A stretch of 64,000 nt of DNA from Trebonia sp963795335. Lineage in GTDB: Bacteria; Actinomycetota; Actinomycetes; Streptosporangiales; Streptosporangiaceae. Both the position numbers and the translations under genes were made by a program. Positions 36,633 through 45,355 of the stretch are shown here, in pieces. Position 1 is the stretch's first letter; every line of letters begins with the position of its first letter. Where the stretch lies: the NCBI GenBank assembly GCA_963795335.1, contig CAWCHI010000006.1, positions 1-64,000 on the forward strand. Direction: 5' to 3'. The notes beneath the pieces are model-generated. The model was not told where the DNA came from and did not search any database. It was given only the letters and a program-made list of their open reading frames with translations.

Positions 36633-37985
36633 ATGACCGCAATTCCCGCTGGCGGCCCCGCACTGGAGCAGCGCCGCCACCTTGTCACCGAGATCCCCGG
36701 CCCAGCCTCCCGGGCGCTGTCCGAGCGCCGCGGCAGCGCCGTCGCCCGCGGCGTCTCCAGCACACTGCCGGTCTTCGTCACCGCGGCCGGCGGCGGCATC
36801 CTGCGCGACGTCGACGGCAACTCGCTGATCGACTTCGGCTCGGGCATCGCCGTCGCCTCGGTTGGTAACGCGGCCGCGGCCGTAGTCAGCCGGGTGCAGG
36901 ACCAGGTGGCCCAGTTCACCCACACCTGCTTCATGGTCACCCCCTACGAGGGGTACGTGGAGGTGTGCGAGGAGCTCGCCCGCCGCACGCCGGGCGACCA
37001 CGAGAAGCGGTCGGCGCTGTTCAACTCAGGCGCCGAGGCGGTCGAGAACGCGGTCAAGATCGCCCGGCACTACACCGGCCGCCAGGCGGTTGTCGCGTTC
37101 GACCACGCCTACCACGGGCGGACGAACCTGACGATGGCCCTGACCGCCAAGAACATGCCCTACAAGCAGGGCTTCGGGCCGTTCGCGGGCGAGGTCTACC
37201 GGGTGCCGATGGCTTACCCGCTGCGCTGGCCCGGAGGCCCCGAGGCGTGCCGTGAGCAAGCGCTTGACGTGGTCAAGACGCTCATCCACACGCAGGTGGG
37301 CGAGTCCAACGTGGCCGCCGTCATCATCGAGCCGGTCCAGGGCGAGGGCGGCTTCATCGTCCCGCCCGACGGCTTCCTGACCGGGCTAGCCGAATTCTGC
37401 CGGGACAACGGCATCACGCTCATCGCCGACGAGATCCAGTCCGGCTTCTGCCGCACCGGGGACTGGTTCGCCTCCGAGCACGAGGGCGTCGTGCCCGACC
37501 TGGTGACGACGGCCAAGGGCATCGCGGGCGGGCTGCCGCTGGCGGCGGTGACCGGCCGGGCCGAGATCATGGACGCGGTGCACCCCGGCGGCCTCGGCGG
37601 CACCTACGGCGGCAACCCGGTCGCCTGCGCCGCCGCCCTCGGCGCGATCGCCACCATGCAGGAGCAGGACCTGGCGGGCAAAGCCCGCCGGATCGGCGAG
37701 GTCATGGTCCCCCGGCTGCGCAAGCTGGCCGAGAGCTACCCAGTCATCGCCGACGTCCGCGGCCGCGGGGCGATGATCGCGGTCGAGCTGACCAGGCCCG
37801 GGACGCTGGAGCCGGACCCGGCCGCGACCGCCGCGGTGGCGGCCTTCTGCCACGCCCACGGCCTGGTGGTGCTCACCTGCGGCACGTTCGGCAACGTGCT
37901 GCGCTTCCTGCCGCCGCTGGTCATCGGGGAGGACCTGCTGGAGGAGGGCCTGGACATCCTCGAGAACGCCTTCGCCTCGCTCTAG
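36633..37985 (+). CDS. gabT: 4-aminobutyrate (GABA) aminotransferase
   Basis: Class III PLP aminotransferase, 450 residues: DVDGNSLIDFGSGIAVASVG, SALFNSGAEAVENAVKIARH, FDHAYHGRTNLTMALTAKNM, VIIEPVQGEGGFIVPPDGFL, LIADEIQSGFCRTGDWFASE and TTAKGIAGGLPLAAVTG with PLP Lys295. This matches GabT, converting GABA and 2-oxoglutarate to succinic semialdehyde and glutamate. ATG at 36633 is leaderless-type. No succinic-semialdehyde dehydrogenase gene is adjacent. Confidence 0.9.
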   Translation: MTAIPAGGPALEQRRHLVTEIPGPASRALSERRGSAVARGVSSTLPVFVTAAGGGILRDVDGNSLIDFGSGIAVASVGNAAAAVVSRVQDQVAQFTHTCFMVTPYEGYVEVCEELARRTPGDHEKRSALFNSGAEAVENAVKIARHYTGRQAVVAFDHAYHGRTNLTMALTAKNMPYKQGFGPFAGEVYRVPMAYPLRWPGGPEACREQALDVVKTLIHTQVGESNVAAVIIEPVQGEGGFIVPPDGFLTGLAEFCRDNGITLIADEIQSGFCRTGDWFASEHEGVVPDLVTTAKGIAGGLPLAAVTGRAEIMDAVHPGGLGGTYGGNPVACAAALGAIATMQEQDLAGKARRIGEVMVPRLRKLAESYPVIADVRGRGAMIAVELTRPGTLEPDPAATAAVAAFCHAHGLVVLTCGTFGNVLRFLPPLVIGEDLLEEGLDILENAFASL

Positions 37986-37995
37986 GAGACTGCTC

Positions 37996-38026
37996 GGTCC
38001 CGCCCGCGCTGGCCGCGGGCGGGACC
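37996..38026. terminator. Hairpin terminator between convergent genes
   Basis: GGTCCCGCCCGCG-CTGGC-CGCGGGCGGGACC is a perfect 13-bp stem with a 5-nt loop between gabT and the coiled-coil gene. Confidence 0.8.
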
Positions 38027-38039
38027 AGTCACATCTGGC

Positions 38040-38396
38040 TCACTCGCCTGCGCTGGTTTCCTGGTCGAGCAAGCCGATGATGGTCTGCACGCCAGCCAGC
38101 AGCGTCGCCTGGCCGGCTTCCAGCCGACCGAGCCGGTCGGTGTGGTCGCGCAGTAGCACGGAGTGCTCGCGCAGCAGCACGGAGTGCTCACGCAGCAGCG
38201 CGGAGTGCTCGCTCTGGGTCGTCCCCAGTGCTTGCAGCGTCCGGTGCTGCACGTCGAGCCGCACCTTCAGCTCGCTCAGGTCTTGGTCCATCCCCGCCCT
38301 CACTCGCGCTTGGGTCGCCACCGTCACCTCCAGCGTAGTCACGCGGGACTCGATGCGGTCCCGCCAGTCGGCGAAATCATCACGGTTGCCGTCCAC
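38040..38396 (-). CDS. Small coiled-coil protein
   Basis: 118 residues. GTG at 38396 has an excellent AAGGAGAG, better than the upstream ATG codons at 38471 and 38438. The sequence is almost all heptads: DDFADWRDRIESRVTTLEVT, then LREHSVLLREHSVLLRDHTD, with three near-identical 7-residue repeats. No catalytic domain or membrane helix is visible. A self-assembling or scaffold role is possible; the family is unknown to me. Confidence 0.65.
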   Translation of the reverse strand: MDGNRDDFADWRDRIESRVTTLEVTVATQARVRAGMDQDLSELKVRLDVQHRTLQALGTTQSEHSALLREHSVLLREHSVLLRDHTDRLGRLEAGQATLLAGVQTIIGLLDQETSAGE

Positions 38397-38571
38397 GGCC
38401 TCTCCTTCGCTCCGGTCGAACCAGACAGCAGAGACCATAGCGAAGGGATTACACATATCGCCGCAGTTCACAGAGTTTTTCTCCGATTAATTTCGGATAA
38501 CAAACGGCAACAAATTGCCAATCGCACATGGCGACTAATTGGTCCCGGGCAACTGGCAACGCGATGCGGGG
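38397..38571. other. AT-rich gap with small inverted repeats
   Basis: This 175 bp stretch is AT-rich for the genome and holds GGCAA-CAAA-TTGCC (38506-38519) and CCGA-TTAATT-TCGG nearby. It could contain the promoter of the coiled-coil gene and the end of the DUF429 transcript. Confidence 0.35.
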
Positions 38572-39375
38572 TTAGTAGCGGACCGCGATCTCGCCGTCGT
38601 CGTCGGCCCGCTGGTCCGGGTTGGTCAGCACGACCGCCTGGCCGGCGGCGATGCGGCGGGCCGACCAGGCGACGGCGGCCGCGTCAAGCAGGTCGTTCTC
38701 GGGCACCCCGGCCACCCTCGGTGGCAACACGATGCCGGCGGCGGCAAGCAGTTGCCGGCGGATCGCCAGCCCGGCCGCGGTGTGCTTGCTATCCGCCAGC
38801 GGGGAGCCCGCCAGGGCGGCGAACGCCAGCTCCGGGTGCACTTCGTAGAGCCGGACGCCGGCCGCGGCCCGCCGGCACGCCTCGGCCTCGGCGATCTTCC
38901 GCCGCAGCCCGTAGGCCTGGACCGACAGGCCCTGGCCGGTCAGCGCGCGGCAGGTGCGGTTGGCCTCGGCGTAAGACGGCGCCTCCAGCGCGGGCCGGGG
39001 CGGGATCGCGAACACGCTGGCGCCGCGGCGGCCGAGCGCCCGCCGGGCGAGCCGGTCGGCGTCCCGCCAGCCCGCCGCCAGCAGCCCCAGCGGCATGTCG
39101 ATGCCGGTGACGGCGGCCAGCGGGAGGGCGTCAAGGACGGCCGCGACAGCCACGGTAGCGACGACAGGGCCGTCGGTGACGGTGTGGGCGGCGCTGACAG
39201 TGCCGGCGGTGGCAGGGCCGGCGGTGGCAGGGCCGGCGGTAGCAGGGCCGGCGGCGACAGGGCCGGCGGCGGCGACGGGGCCGCCCTCAGTGCCGGTCAC
39301 AGGCACCGGGGCGCCCGGCCCAGGCGCCAGGGTGACCGCGACCCAGCCGCCGGGGCAGCCGTCGACGCCGGCCAC
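38572..39375 (-). CDS. DUF429 domain protein
   Basis: The DUF429 (predicted RNase H-fold nuclease-like) pattern is clear: VAGVDGCPGGWVAVTLAPG, AVTGIDMPLGLLAAGWRDAD, VFAIPPRPALEAPSYAEANR, LYEVHPELAFAAL, KHTAAGLAIRRQLLA and ENDLLDAAAVAWSARRIAAG. An Ala/Gly/Pro/Thr tract encoded by 15-bp repeats interrupts the N-terminal third. I give GTG at 39375. An ATG at 39400 has a much better ribosome site (CCTCC on the plus strand at 39406-39410) but is one base out of frame, so a small indel near 39380 is possible. Confidence 0.8.
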   Translation of the reverse strand: MAGVDGCPGGWVAVTLAPGPGAPVPVTGTEGGPVAAAGPVAAGPATAGPATAGPATAGTVSAAHTVTDGPVVATVAVAAVLDALPLAAVTGIDMPLGLLAAGWRDADRLARRALGRRGASVFAIPPRPALEAPSYAEANRTCRALTGQGLSVQAYGLRRKIAEAEACRRAAAGVRLYEVHPELAFAALAGSPLADSKHTAAGLAIRRQLLAAAGIVLPPRVAGVPENDLLDAAAVAWSARRIAAGQAVVLTNPDQRADDDGEIAVRY

Positions 39376-39639
39376 CGGATCCCGGGCCGGGCTGCCCCAT
39401 TGCGCCCTCCCGGTCCCCTGTGCGCCACTCCCGCGGCCGGCGACCGCGCGTTTACGGTACCGTCGCCTGCGGCCGGCGACGAGATCCCGAGATTGCGCCG
39501 CCCGACTCGGCCCGGTCACATTACGGCCAAGTTAACGACGAGAATGGGCAACGTTTGAATAACGCTCTCCCGGGAGATTCCCCGGGAGGGCCGAGCTGAA
39601 TTTCACCGGAGCCTATTCCAGCTTTTATCTATTTTATCG
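39376..39639. other. Gap with hairpin upstream of DUF429
   Basis: Contains the stem CTCCCGGG-AGATTC-CCCGGGAG at about 39569-39590 and an AT-rich run near 39610-39640 at the end of the DUF4097 gene. The hairpin is a plausible terminator for the operon coming from 42436. Confidence 0.4.
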
Positions 39640-40440
39640 TCATTGCTGGCGGATGGTGATGTGCCCGCCGCCGGTGCTCACGTCGATCACGTTCGGCGAC
39701 AAAGAGTCCTGGTGGATCGCGACGGAGACGGCCGCCTCGCCGCTGTCGCTGTGCGCGGTGACCCGGTAGCTGGCCGGGCCGGGCGGGAGGACCAGGGTAA
39801 TGTCGCCGCCCGAGGTGCTGACGTGCACGTCGCGCGGCACCCGGGCGAAGGTGAGCTGGACGTTGCCGCCCCCGCTGGTCGCGCTCACGGTCGCCGCGGC
39901 CAGCGCCCGCCCGGTGATGTCGCCGCCGCTGGTGGTCAGCATCAGCGGGCCCGATGCGCCGGCCGCGGTCAGGTTGCCGCCGCCGGTGGACAGCGTGACC
40001 GGCCCGGCCGTGCCGGTCACGGCCGCGTCGCCGCCGGCCGTGCTGGCGGTGACGCTCACGCCGGCGGGGACGGCCGCGGTCAGGTCGAGCTCGCAGGTGC
40101 CGACCGCGACGGCGCAGGCGTAGCCGAACCGGGCCGTGCCGCCCGTGGTGCGGGCGCTGACGGTGGACCGCACCAGGCTGTAGCGGGCGGTGCCGGCCAC
40201 CGTGGCCGGGCCGCCCCCCGTCCCGGTGACCGCGAGCTGGCCGCCGGGGACGGCCAGGCTGAGCGAGCGGGCGGCGCCGCTCACGGTGTAGTGGACCGGG
40301 TAGCTGCCCTGGCCGAACGTCGCCACCAGGCTGAACGCAGTGAACAGGAGCAGCAGGAGGCAGAGCGGGACCCCGATGACGAGGGCGGCCCGGCGGCCGC
40401 CGGTCAGCGGCAGGCGGCCCGGGTAGGGCGTGGCGGCCAT
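39640..40440 (-). CDS. DUF4097-family beta-strand repeat membrane protein
   Basis: 266 residues. One N-terminal membrane segment (ALVIGVPLCLLLLLFTAFSL) is followed by a Gly/Thr/Ser-rich repeat fold of about 20-residue beta units (VTLSTGGGNLTAAGASGPLM, LTTSGGDITGRALAAATVSA, DVHVSTSGGDITLVLPPGPA). This matches the DUF4097 adhesin-like family, often linked to two-component systems. ATG at 40440 is 4 bp after the response regulator stop, so they are co-transcribed. Confidence 0.85.
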   Translation of the reverse strand: MAATPYPGRLPLTGGRRAALVIGVPLCLLLLLFTAFSLVATFGQGSYPVHYTVSGAARSLSLAVPGGQLAVTGTGGGPATVAGTARYSLVRSTVSARTTGGTARFGYACAVAVGTCELDLTAAVPAGVSVTASTAGGDAAVTGTAGPVTLSTGGGNLTAAGASGPLMLTTSGGDITGRALAAATVSATSGGGNVQLTFARVPRDVHVSTSGGDITLVLPPGPASYRVTAHSDSGEAAVSVAIHQDSLSPNVIDVSTGGGHITIRQQ

Positions 40441-40444
40441 GTGA

Positions 40445-41086
40445 TCAGCTCGTTCCCAGGTAGCGGAGGACCGCGAGGACGCGGCGGTGGTCACGCTCGG
40501 CCGGGGCCAGGCCGAGCTTGGTGAAGATGCTGTTGATGTGCTTCTCGACCGCGCCCGCGCCAACGACGAGGCCGCCCGCGATGGCGGCGTTGGACCGGCC
40601 CTCGGCCATCAGCGCGAGCACCTCCCGCTCGCGCGGGGTGAGGTCATTCAGCGGGTGGCGGCTGCGGGCCAGCAGCTGGGCCACGACCTCGGGGTCGAGG
40701 GCGCTGCCGCCGGAGGCCACCCGCTGCAGCGCGTCGAGGAACTCATCCACCTCCGCCACCCGGTCCTTGAGCAGGTAGCCGACGCCGTGCGGGCGCCCGG
40801 CGATCAGCTCGGTGGCGTAGCGCTCCTCGACCCACTGGGACAGCACCAGGACGCCGACACCGGGCCACTGGTCGCGCACCAGCAGGGCGGCCCGCAGGCC
40901 CTCGTCGGTGAACGTGGGCGGCATCCGCACGTCGACCACGCAGGCGTCGGGCTGGTCGGCGCTGACGGCCCGCAGGAACCCCTCGGCGTCCCCCGCGGCC
41001 GCGGACACCTGGTGCCCGGCCTCCTCCAGGAGCAGGATCAGCCCCTTGCGGAGCAGGACCGAGTCCTCGGCGATGGCTACCCGCAC
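40445..41086 (-). CDS. LuxR/NarL-family response regulator
   Basis: 213 residues: receiver RVAIAEDSVLLRKGLILLLE with Asp in ACVVDVRMPPTFTDEG, VLVLSQWVEERYATELIAGR and YLLKDR; LuxR domain DLTPREREVLALMAEGRSNA and GAGAVEKHINSIFTKLGL. GTG at 41086 has GGAGG 5 nt upstream. Downstream partner of the kinase at 41181-42436. Confidence 0.9.
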   Translation of the reverse strand: MRVAIAEDSVLLRKGLILLLEEAGHQVSAAAGDAEGFLRAVSADQPDACVVDVRMPPTFTDEGLRAALLVRDQWPGVGVLVLSQWVEERYATELIAGRPHGVGYLLKDRVAEVDEFLDALQRVASGGSALDPEVVAQLLARSRHPLNDLTPREREVLALMAEGRSNAAIAGGLVVGAGAVEKHINSIFTKLGLAPAERDHRRVLAVLRYLGTS

Positions 41087-41116
41087 GACAGCCTCCTGCC
41101 GATGAGCGAAGACGGT

Positions 41117-41170
41117 CCAGTCCGCTGGGCCGGGCCAGTCCGCTGGGCCGGGCCAGTCCGCTGGGCTGGG
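41117..41170. repeat. 18-bp tandem repeat between kinase and regulator
   Basis: Three copies of CCAGTCCGCTGGGCCGGG in the 94 bp between the kinase stop and the regulator start. Because the length is a multiple of three and lacks stops in one frame, it makes the two genes look fused. Confidence 0.8.
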
Positions 41171-41180
41171 CCGGGCCGGG

Positions 41181-42436
41181 CTAGCACGGGAGCACCGCCG
41201 AGACGATGGTGGGGCCGCCGGGCGGCGACTCGACGCTGAGGCTGCCGTCGACGCCGGCGATCCGGTCGGCCAGGCCGGCCAGGCCGGCCCGGCGGGGTCG
41301 GCCCCGCCCGCCCCGTCGTCGCTGATCACCACGTGCAGCTCTGTTCCCTGGCGATGGCCGCCCTCGACGACGACGCTGGCCTGGCTCGCCCCGGAGTGCT
41401 TGGCCACGTTGGTCAGCGCCTCGGCCACGGTGAAGTAGGCGACCGCCTCGACCGCAGGCCGGGGCCGGGCGGGCATGTCGACCTGGAGGCTGACCGGCAC
41501 CGGGCAGCGGGCGGCGAGCCCGGACACGGCCGCGTCGAGGCCGCGGTCGGTCAGCACTGGCGGGTGGACGCCGCGCACCAGCTCGCGCAGCTCGGTCAGC
41601 GCCGCCTTGGCGTTGGCGTGGGCCGCATCGACGAGGACAGCCGCGGCGTCGACGTCGGTGGCCAGCTTGGCCTTGGCCCGGCCGAGCTCCATCGCCAGGG
41701 CGACCAGCCGCTGCTGGGCGCCGTCGTGCAGGTCGCGCTCGATCCGGCGCCGTTCGGTCTCGGCCGCGTCGACCACCCGTTCCCGGCTGACCTCGAGCTC
41801 GCTCACCCGGGCGCGCAGGGCCGCGTCCGGCGGCGGCCCGAGCAGCCCGCGCGCGACGGCGGCGTCGGCCGTGGCCAGGCCGCGGGTCACCGGCGGCGCC
41901 GCCAGCAGCGCGGCCAGCCCGCAGGCGGCGGCGATGATGACGGCCGGGTTCCCCGGGTAAGCGTGGGCGCCGAGCGACAGCCCGCCGCCGGGCAGCGCCC
42001 CCGCGTAGAGCGGGGCGGTCAGCCCGGCTACGCCTGCCGCCCACAGCGCCAGCGTGACGGTGAGGGCGACCGCGCTCAGCGGCAGCCGGAGCACCGCGTA
42101 GCCGATCGGGCCCCAGGCCGCCCGGGTGCCCATGAACCGGGTGGTGGGCACGATCCCGCACCAGTACGCGCGCCGGGGGTCGGCCGGCCAGCGCGGCACC
42201 GCCCGGCCCAGCAGCAGCTTGAGGCGGCCCCGCTCGGCCGCCGCGAAGCCGCTCGCGCAGCGCACCGCGATCCCGATCACCGGCAGGCCGACCAGGGCCA
42301 CCGGGGTCAGCGCGAGGCCGGCCACGAGGAACGTGACCACGACGGCGAACGAGATGACCCCCAGGATCAGCCCGGTCAGGTGATGGGTGAAGGCGAGCCA
42401 GGTGCGGGCCGACACCAGCCCGCGTAGCAGCGACAT
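41181..42436 (-). CDS. NarL-type sensor histidine kinase with membrane sensor domain
   Basis: ATG at 42436. The N-terminal half is the putative sensor domain common in actinobacteria, with four to five membrane helices (LTGLILGVISFAVVVTFLVA, LPLSAVALTVTLALWAAGV). The HisKA_3 helix is ERRRIERDLHDGAQQRLVAL with its His, then the ATPase domain (YFTVAEALTNVAKHSGASQA). A frameshift near 41300 moves the last part (GLAGLADRIAGVDGSLSVES) to another frame, ending at 41181. First gene of a kinase-regulator-DUF4097 operon. Confidence 0.85.
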
Positions 42437-42571
42437 ACCAGCGACGCTAGGCGATGTGGCTGGCCCGGGCCACCGGGAACGCCTACGGAACGGGGGTTGG
42501 GTTAACCCCACCACCCGATGGCCGGTCCCGGCCGGGCGGGGCTGACAGTTCAGTGCTGAGCGTAGATAACA
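42437..42571. promoter_or_regulatory. Divergent promoter region before the ABC-kinase fusion
   Basis: Holds the palindrome GGGTTAACCC (42499-42508) within GGGGTTGGGTTAACCCCACC, sharing the TTAAC core of the boxes at 46113-46222. A TAGATA-like hexamer sits just before ATG 42572, so the fusion gene may be leaderless. Autoregulation by the downstream regulator is an inference. Confidence 0.4.
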
Positions 42572-45355
42572 ATGGGGAGCGTGACGAGCAACGCCGAGCG
42601 GGCCGCCGGGGGCGGGATACCAGAGCTGTCGGTATCCGGCCTCACCGTGCGCTTCGGCGGGCTGACCGCCCTCGGCGGGGTCGACCTGGCCCTGCGGGCG
42701 GGCGAGGTGGTGGCCCTGGCGGGCGAGAACGGGGCGGGCAAGACGACGCTGATCAGGGCCATCGCGGGCGATGTGGTCCCGCTGTCGGGCTCGGTCCGGG
42801 TCGGCGGCCAGGCGGTGGCGCCGCAGCCGTCAGCCGCCGCGCGGCTCGGGGTCCGGGTGGTGTGGCAGGACCTCGCGCTCAACGACAACCTCGACGTCGC
42901 CGCCAACCTGATGCTCGGCAACGAGAAGCGGCGGCACCTGTTCTCCGAGGTGGCGCTGCACAAGGACGCGGCCCGGCTGCTGCGGGAGCTGGAGATCCCG
43001 CTCCGGGACACCACCCAGCCGGTCCGGCTGCTGTCGGGCGGGCAGCGGCAGATGGTCACGGTCGCCCGGGCGATGGCCCACAACCCGCGGCTGCTGCTGC
43101 TCGACGAGCCCACCGCGGCCCTCGGCGTGCAGGAAGCGGCCCTGGTCGAGCGGCTGATCATGCGGCTGCGGGCGCGCGGCACGACGATCCTGCTGGCCTG
43201 CCACGACACCGAGCTGATGTTCCGGCTGGCCGACCGGATCGTGGTGCTGCGCCACGGCCAGGTGGTGACCGAGGTCGCGCCGAGCGAGGTCCACCCGGAC
43301 GACGTGGTGGCGCTGGTGTCGGGCCAGGCGGTCGACTCCTCCGCCCGCCGCCAGCTCACCCGGCTGCACGGCCTGGCCGGGCGGCTGGTGTCGTCCGACC
43401 CGTCCTCGTCCCTGTCGCTGATCCTGTCCGCCCTGGGCGCCGCCATCGGCAGCGAACGGCTGGCGATCCACCTGGTCGAAGAGGGCGAGCTGGTGCGGGC
43501 GGCGTCGCTGGGGATGCCGGGCACGCTGCTGGCCGCCTGGGCCCGGCTCCCGGTCGGGGTGGCGGGCGGGCCGGTCGGTCTCGCGGCGGAGAAGCAGGTC
43601 CCGGTCATCGAGGAGAACCTGCGCGCGGACGGAGGCTCGTGGCAGGTGTTCGGTGACCTGGCCCGGCCGCCCAAGGTCGCCAGCTCCTGGTCGGTTCCGG
43701 TGCTCGGTCCGGGCGGGCTGCTTGGCGTGATCACCGTGTTCCGGGCGATCCCGGGCAAGCCCCGGCGCGACGACCTCGACCTGGCCGCGCTCTACGCCGG
43801 CTACGCCGCCAGCGCCATTGAGCGGGACCGGCTGCTGGAGCAGGTGACCGCGCGCAACCGGCTGCTGGAGACCATCCGCGAGGTCCTGCAGACGCTGGCC
43901 GGGCCCGTCCCGGTCGAGTCGGGCCTCCGCATCGCCCTGCACACGCTGCGCGAGGGGCTGGCCGCGGACGAGGTCGCGCTGATCGCGTCGGCCGGCGGGG
44001 TGTCCACCTGCCGGGGCTATTCCGGAGCGGCGGGCGGGCTGCCGGTCGGCCAGCTGGCCGGCTGGCCCGGGTCAGCCGAGCCCGGCGCCACCCCCGCCGC
44101 GGGACTGCCGGCCGCGTCCCAGGACGGGTTCGCGGCCCTGCCGGAGGTCACCGTGGCCCTGCCGGAGGCGACCGTGGCGGCCGCCCGCGGCGCCCTCGAC
44201 CGGGGCGACCCGGAGGGGGTCGCGGTCGGCTGGGCCGTCCCGGCTGGCCCGGGCACCCTGCGCTTCGGCGGTGGCCATCCCGGGCAGCAGTACCTGTCGG
44301 TCTCGTTCAGCAGCCCCGACGTGCGGACGGTCCTGCTGGCCGGGTGGCGTGACGGCGCCCGCCCGGAGGACGCGACCGACCTGCTGGAGGACGCCGCGAA
44401 CTCGCTCCGGCTGGCCCTCGAGCGCGAGCGGGCGCTGCACGCGCAGCAGGAGGCGATGGCACTGCGGCAGTCGCGCGAGTTGCAGCGGACGTTCCTGCGG
44501 CGGCTGAGCCACGAGCTGCGGACCCCGCTGACCGCGATCACCGGCTACGCGACGAGCCTGCTGCAACGGGACGTGACCTGGGACGCGGACTCGCAGCAGC
44601 GCTTCCTGTCCCGCATCGCGGCCGAGTCGGCCCGGCTCGGCCGCCTGGTCAACGACCTGCTCGACTTCTCCGCGATCGAGTCGGGCATCCTGCGGCTGAA
44701 CAGCGACTGGTGCGACATCCCGCTGGTGCTCGAGGCGGCCCTGGCGGTGGTCCCCCCGGAGGCCGCGGCCCAGGTCACCGTGGCCAACGCGGCTGGCCTG
44801 CCCGCCATCTGGGCCGATCACGACCGGCTGGAGCAGGTGTTCGTGAACTTGATCGGCAACGCCGTGGGGCATAACCCGCCGGGCACGCGGGTGACCGTCG
44901 GGGCCGCCCCGGCCGGGCTGGGGGCGGTGACCGTGCGGGTCGCCGACGACGGCGAGGGGCTGCCGCCCGAGCTGGCCCGGGCCGTCGTCGCGGCGGCCGG
45001 GCAGCTCGACCCGCGCTGGCACGACGTGCTCGCGGCGGGCACCATCCGGCCGCGGCGCCGCGGCACCGGGGCCGGGCTCGGACTGTCTATCGCCAGCGGG
45101 ATCGTGGCCGCGCACGGCGGCCGACTCGAACTCGGCCCGGCCCGCCGCGGCACCTGCTTCCTGGTCACCCTGCCGGTCGAGCGGCCGGGCGAGCCCGCCG
45201 CGGACGCGGCCCCGGCCAGCACAGCCCCGGCCGACGCGGCCCCGGCCGACGCGGCCCCGGCCGACGCGGCCCCAGCCGACGCGGCCCCAGCCAGCACAGC
45301 CCCAGCCGACGCGGCCGCGGCGACGACATCGCGTGGAGTGACGGTACGTGACTGA
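42572..45355 (+). CDS. ABC-transporter ATPase domain fused to GAF-like domains and a histidine kinase
   Basis: 927 residues in one clean frame. Residues 15-245 are a complete sugar-importer ABC ATPase: Walker A GENGAGKTT 51-59, Q-loop Gln99 (VVWQDLALNDNLD), signature LSGGQRQ 154-160, Walker B LLLLDEP 174-180, H-loop His211. Residues about 268-425 look like a GAF domain (IGSERLAIHLVEEGELVRAA, SWSVPVLGPGGLLGVITVFR); 430-620 may be a second. The HisKA helix FLRRLSHELRTPLTAITGYA has phospho-His647; the ATPase has N-box NLIGNAVGHNPPG, G1 DDGEGLP and G2 GTGAGLGLSI. The tail is a PADAA repeat. No membrane helix. The stop overlaps the response regulator start by 8 bp. The ABC part closely resembles the ATPase at 47695. 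Confidence 0.9.
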   Translation: MGSVTSNAERAAGGGIPELSVSGLTVRFGGLTALGGVDLALRAGEVVALAGENGAGKTTLIRAIAGDVVPLSGSVRVGGQAVAPQPSAAARLGVRVVWQDLALNDNLDVAANLMLGNEKRRHLFSEVALHKDAARLLRELEIPLRDTTQPVRLLSGGQRQMVTVARAMAHNPRLLLLDEPTAALGVQEAALVERLIMRLRARGTTILLACHDTELMFRLADRIVVLRHGQVVTEVAPSEVHPDDVVALVSGQAVDSSARRQLTRLHGLAGRLVSSDPSSSLSLILSALGAAIGSERLAIHLVEEGELVRAASLGMPGTLLAAWARLPVGVAGGPVGLAAEKQVPVIEENLRADGGSWQVFGDLARPPKVASSWSVPVLGPGGLLGVITVFRAIPGKPRRDDLDLAALYAGYAASAIERDRLLEQVTARNRLLETIREVLQTLAGPVPVESGLRIALHTLREGLAADEVALIASAGGVSTCRGYSGAAGGLPVGQLAGWPGSAEPGATPAAGLPAASQDGFAALPEVTVALPEATVAAARGALDRGDPEGVAVGWAVPAGPGTLRFGGGHPGQQYLSVSFSSPDVRTVLLAGWRDGARPEDATDLLEDAANSLRLALERERALHAQQEAMALRQSRELQRTFLRRLSHELRTPLTAITGYATSLLQRDVTWDADSQQRFLSRIAAESARLGRLVNDLLDFSAIESGILRLNSDWCDIPLVLEAALAVVPPEAAAQVTVANAAGLPAIWADHDRLEQVFVNLIGNAVGHNPPGTRVTVGAAPAGLGAVTVRVADDGEGLPPELARAVVAAAGQLDPRWHDVLAAGTIRPRRRGTGAGLGLSIASGIVAAHGGRLELGPARRGTCFLVTLPVERPGEPAADAAPASTAPADAAPADAAPADAAPADAAPASTAPADAAAATTSRGVTVRD

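Noticed and set aside
40445..42514. A single 689-codon frame joining a histidine kinase to a LuxR response regulator (hybrid protein).
   Set aside because: The kinase C-terminus (GLADRIAGVDGSLSVES) lies in another frame ending at 41181, and the regulator has its own GGAGG-GTG start. The join is an 18-bp repeat without stops plus one frameshift.
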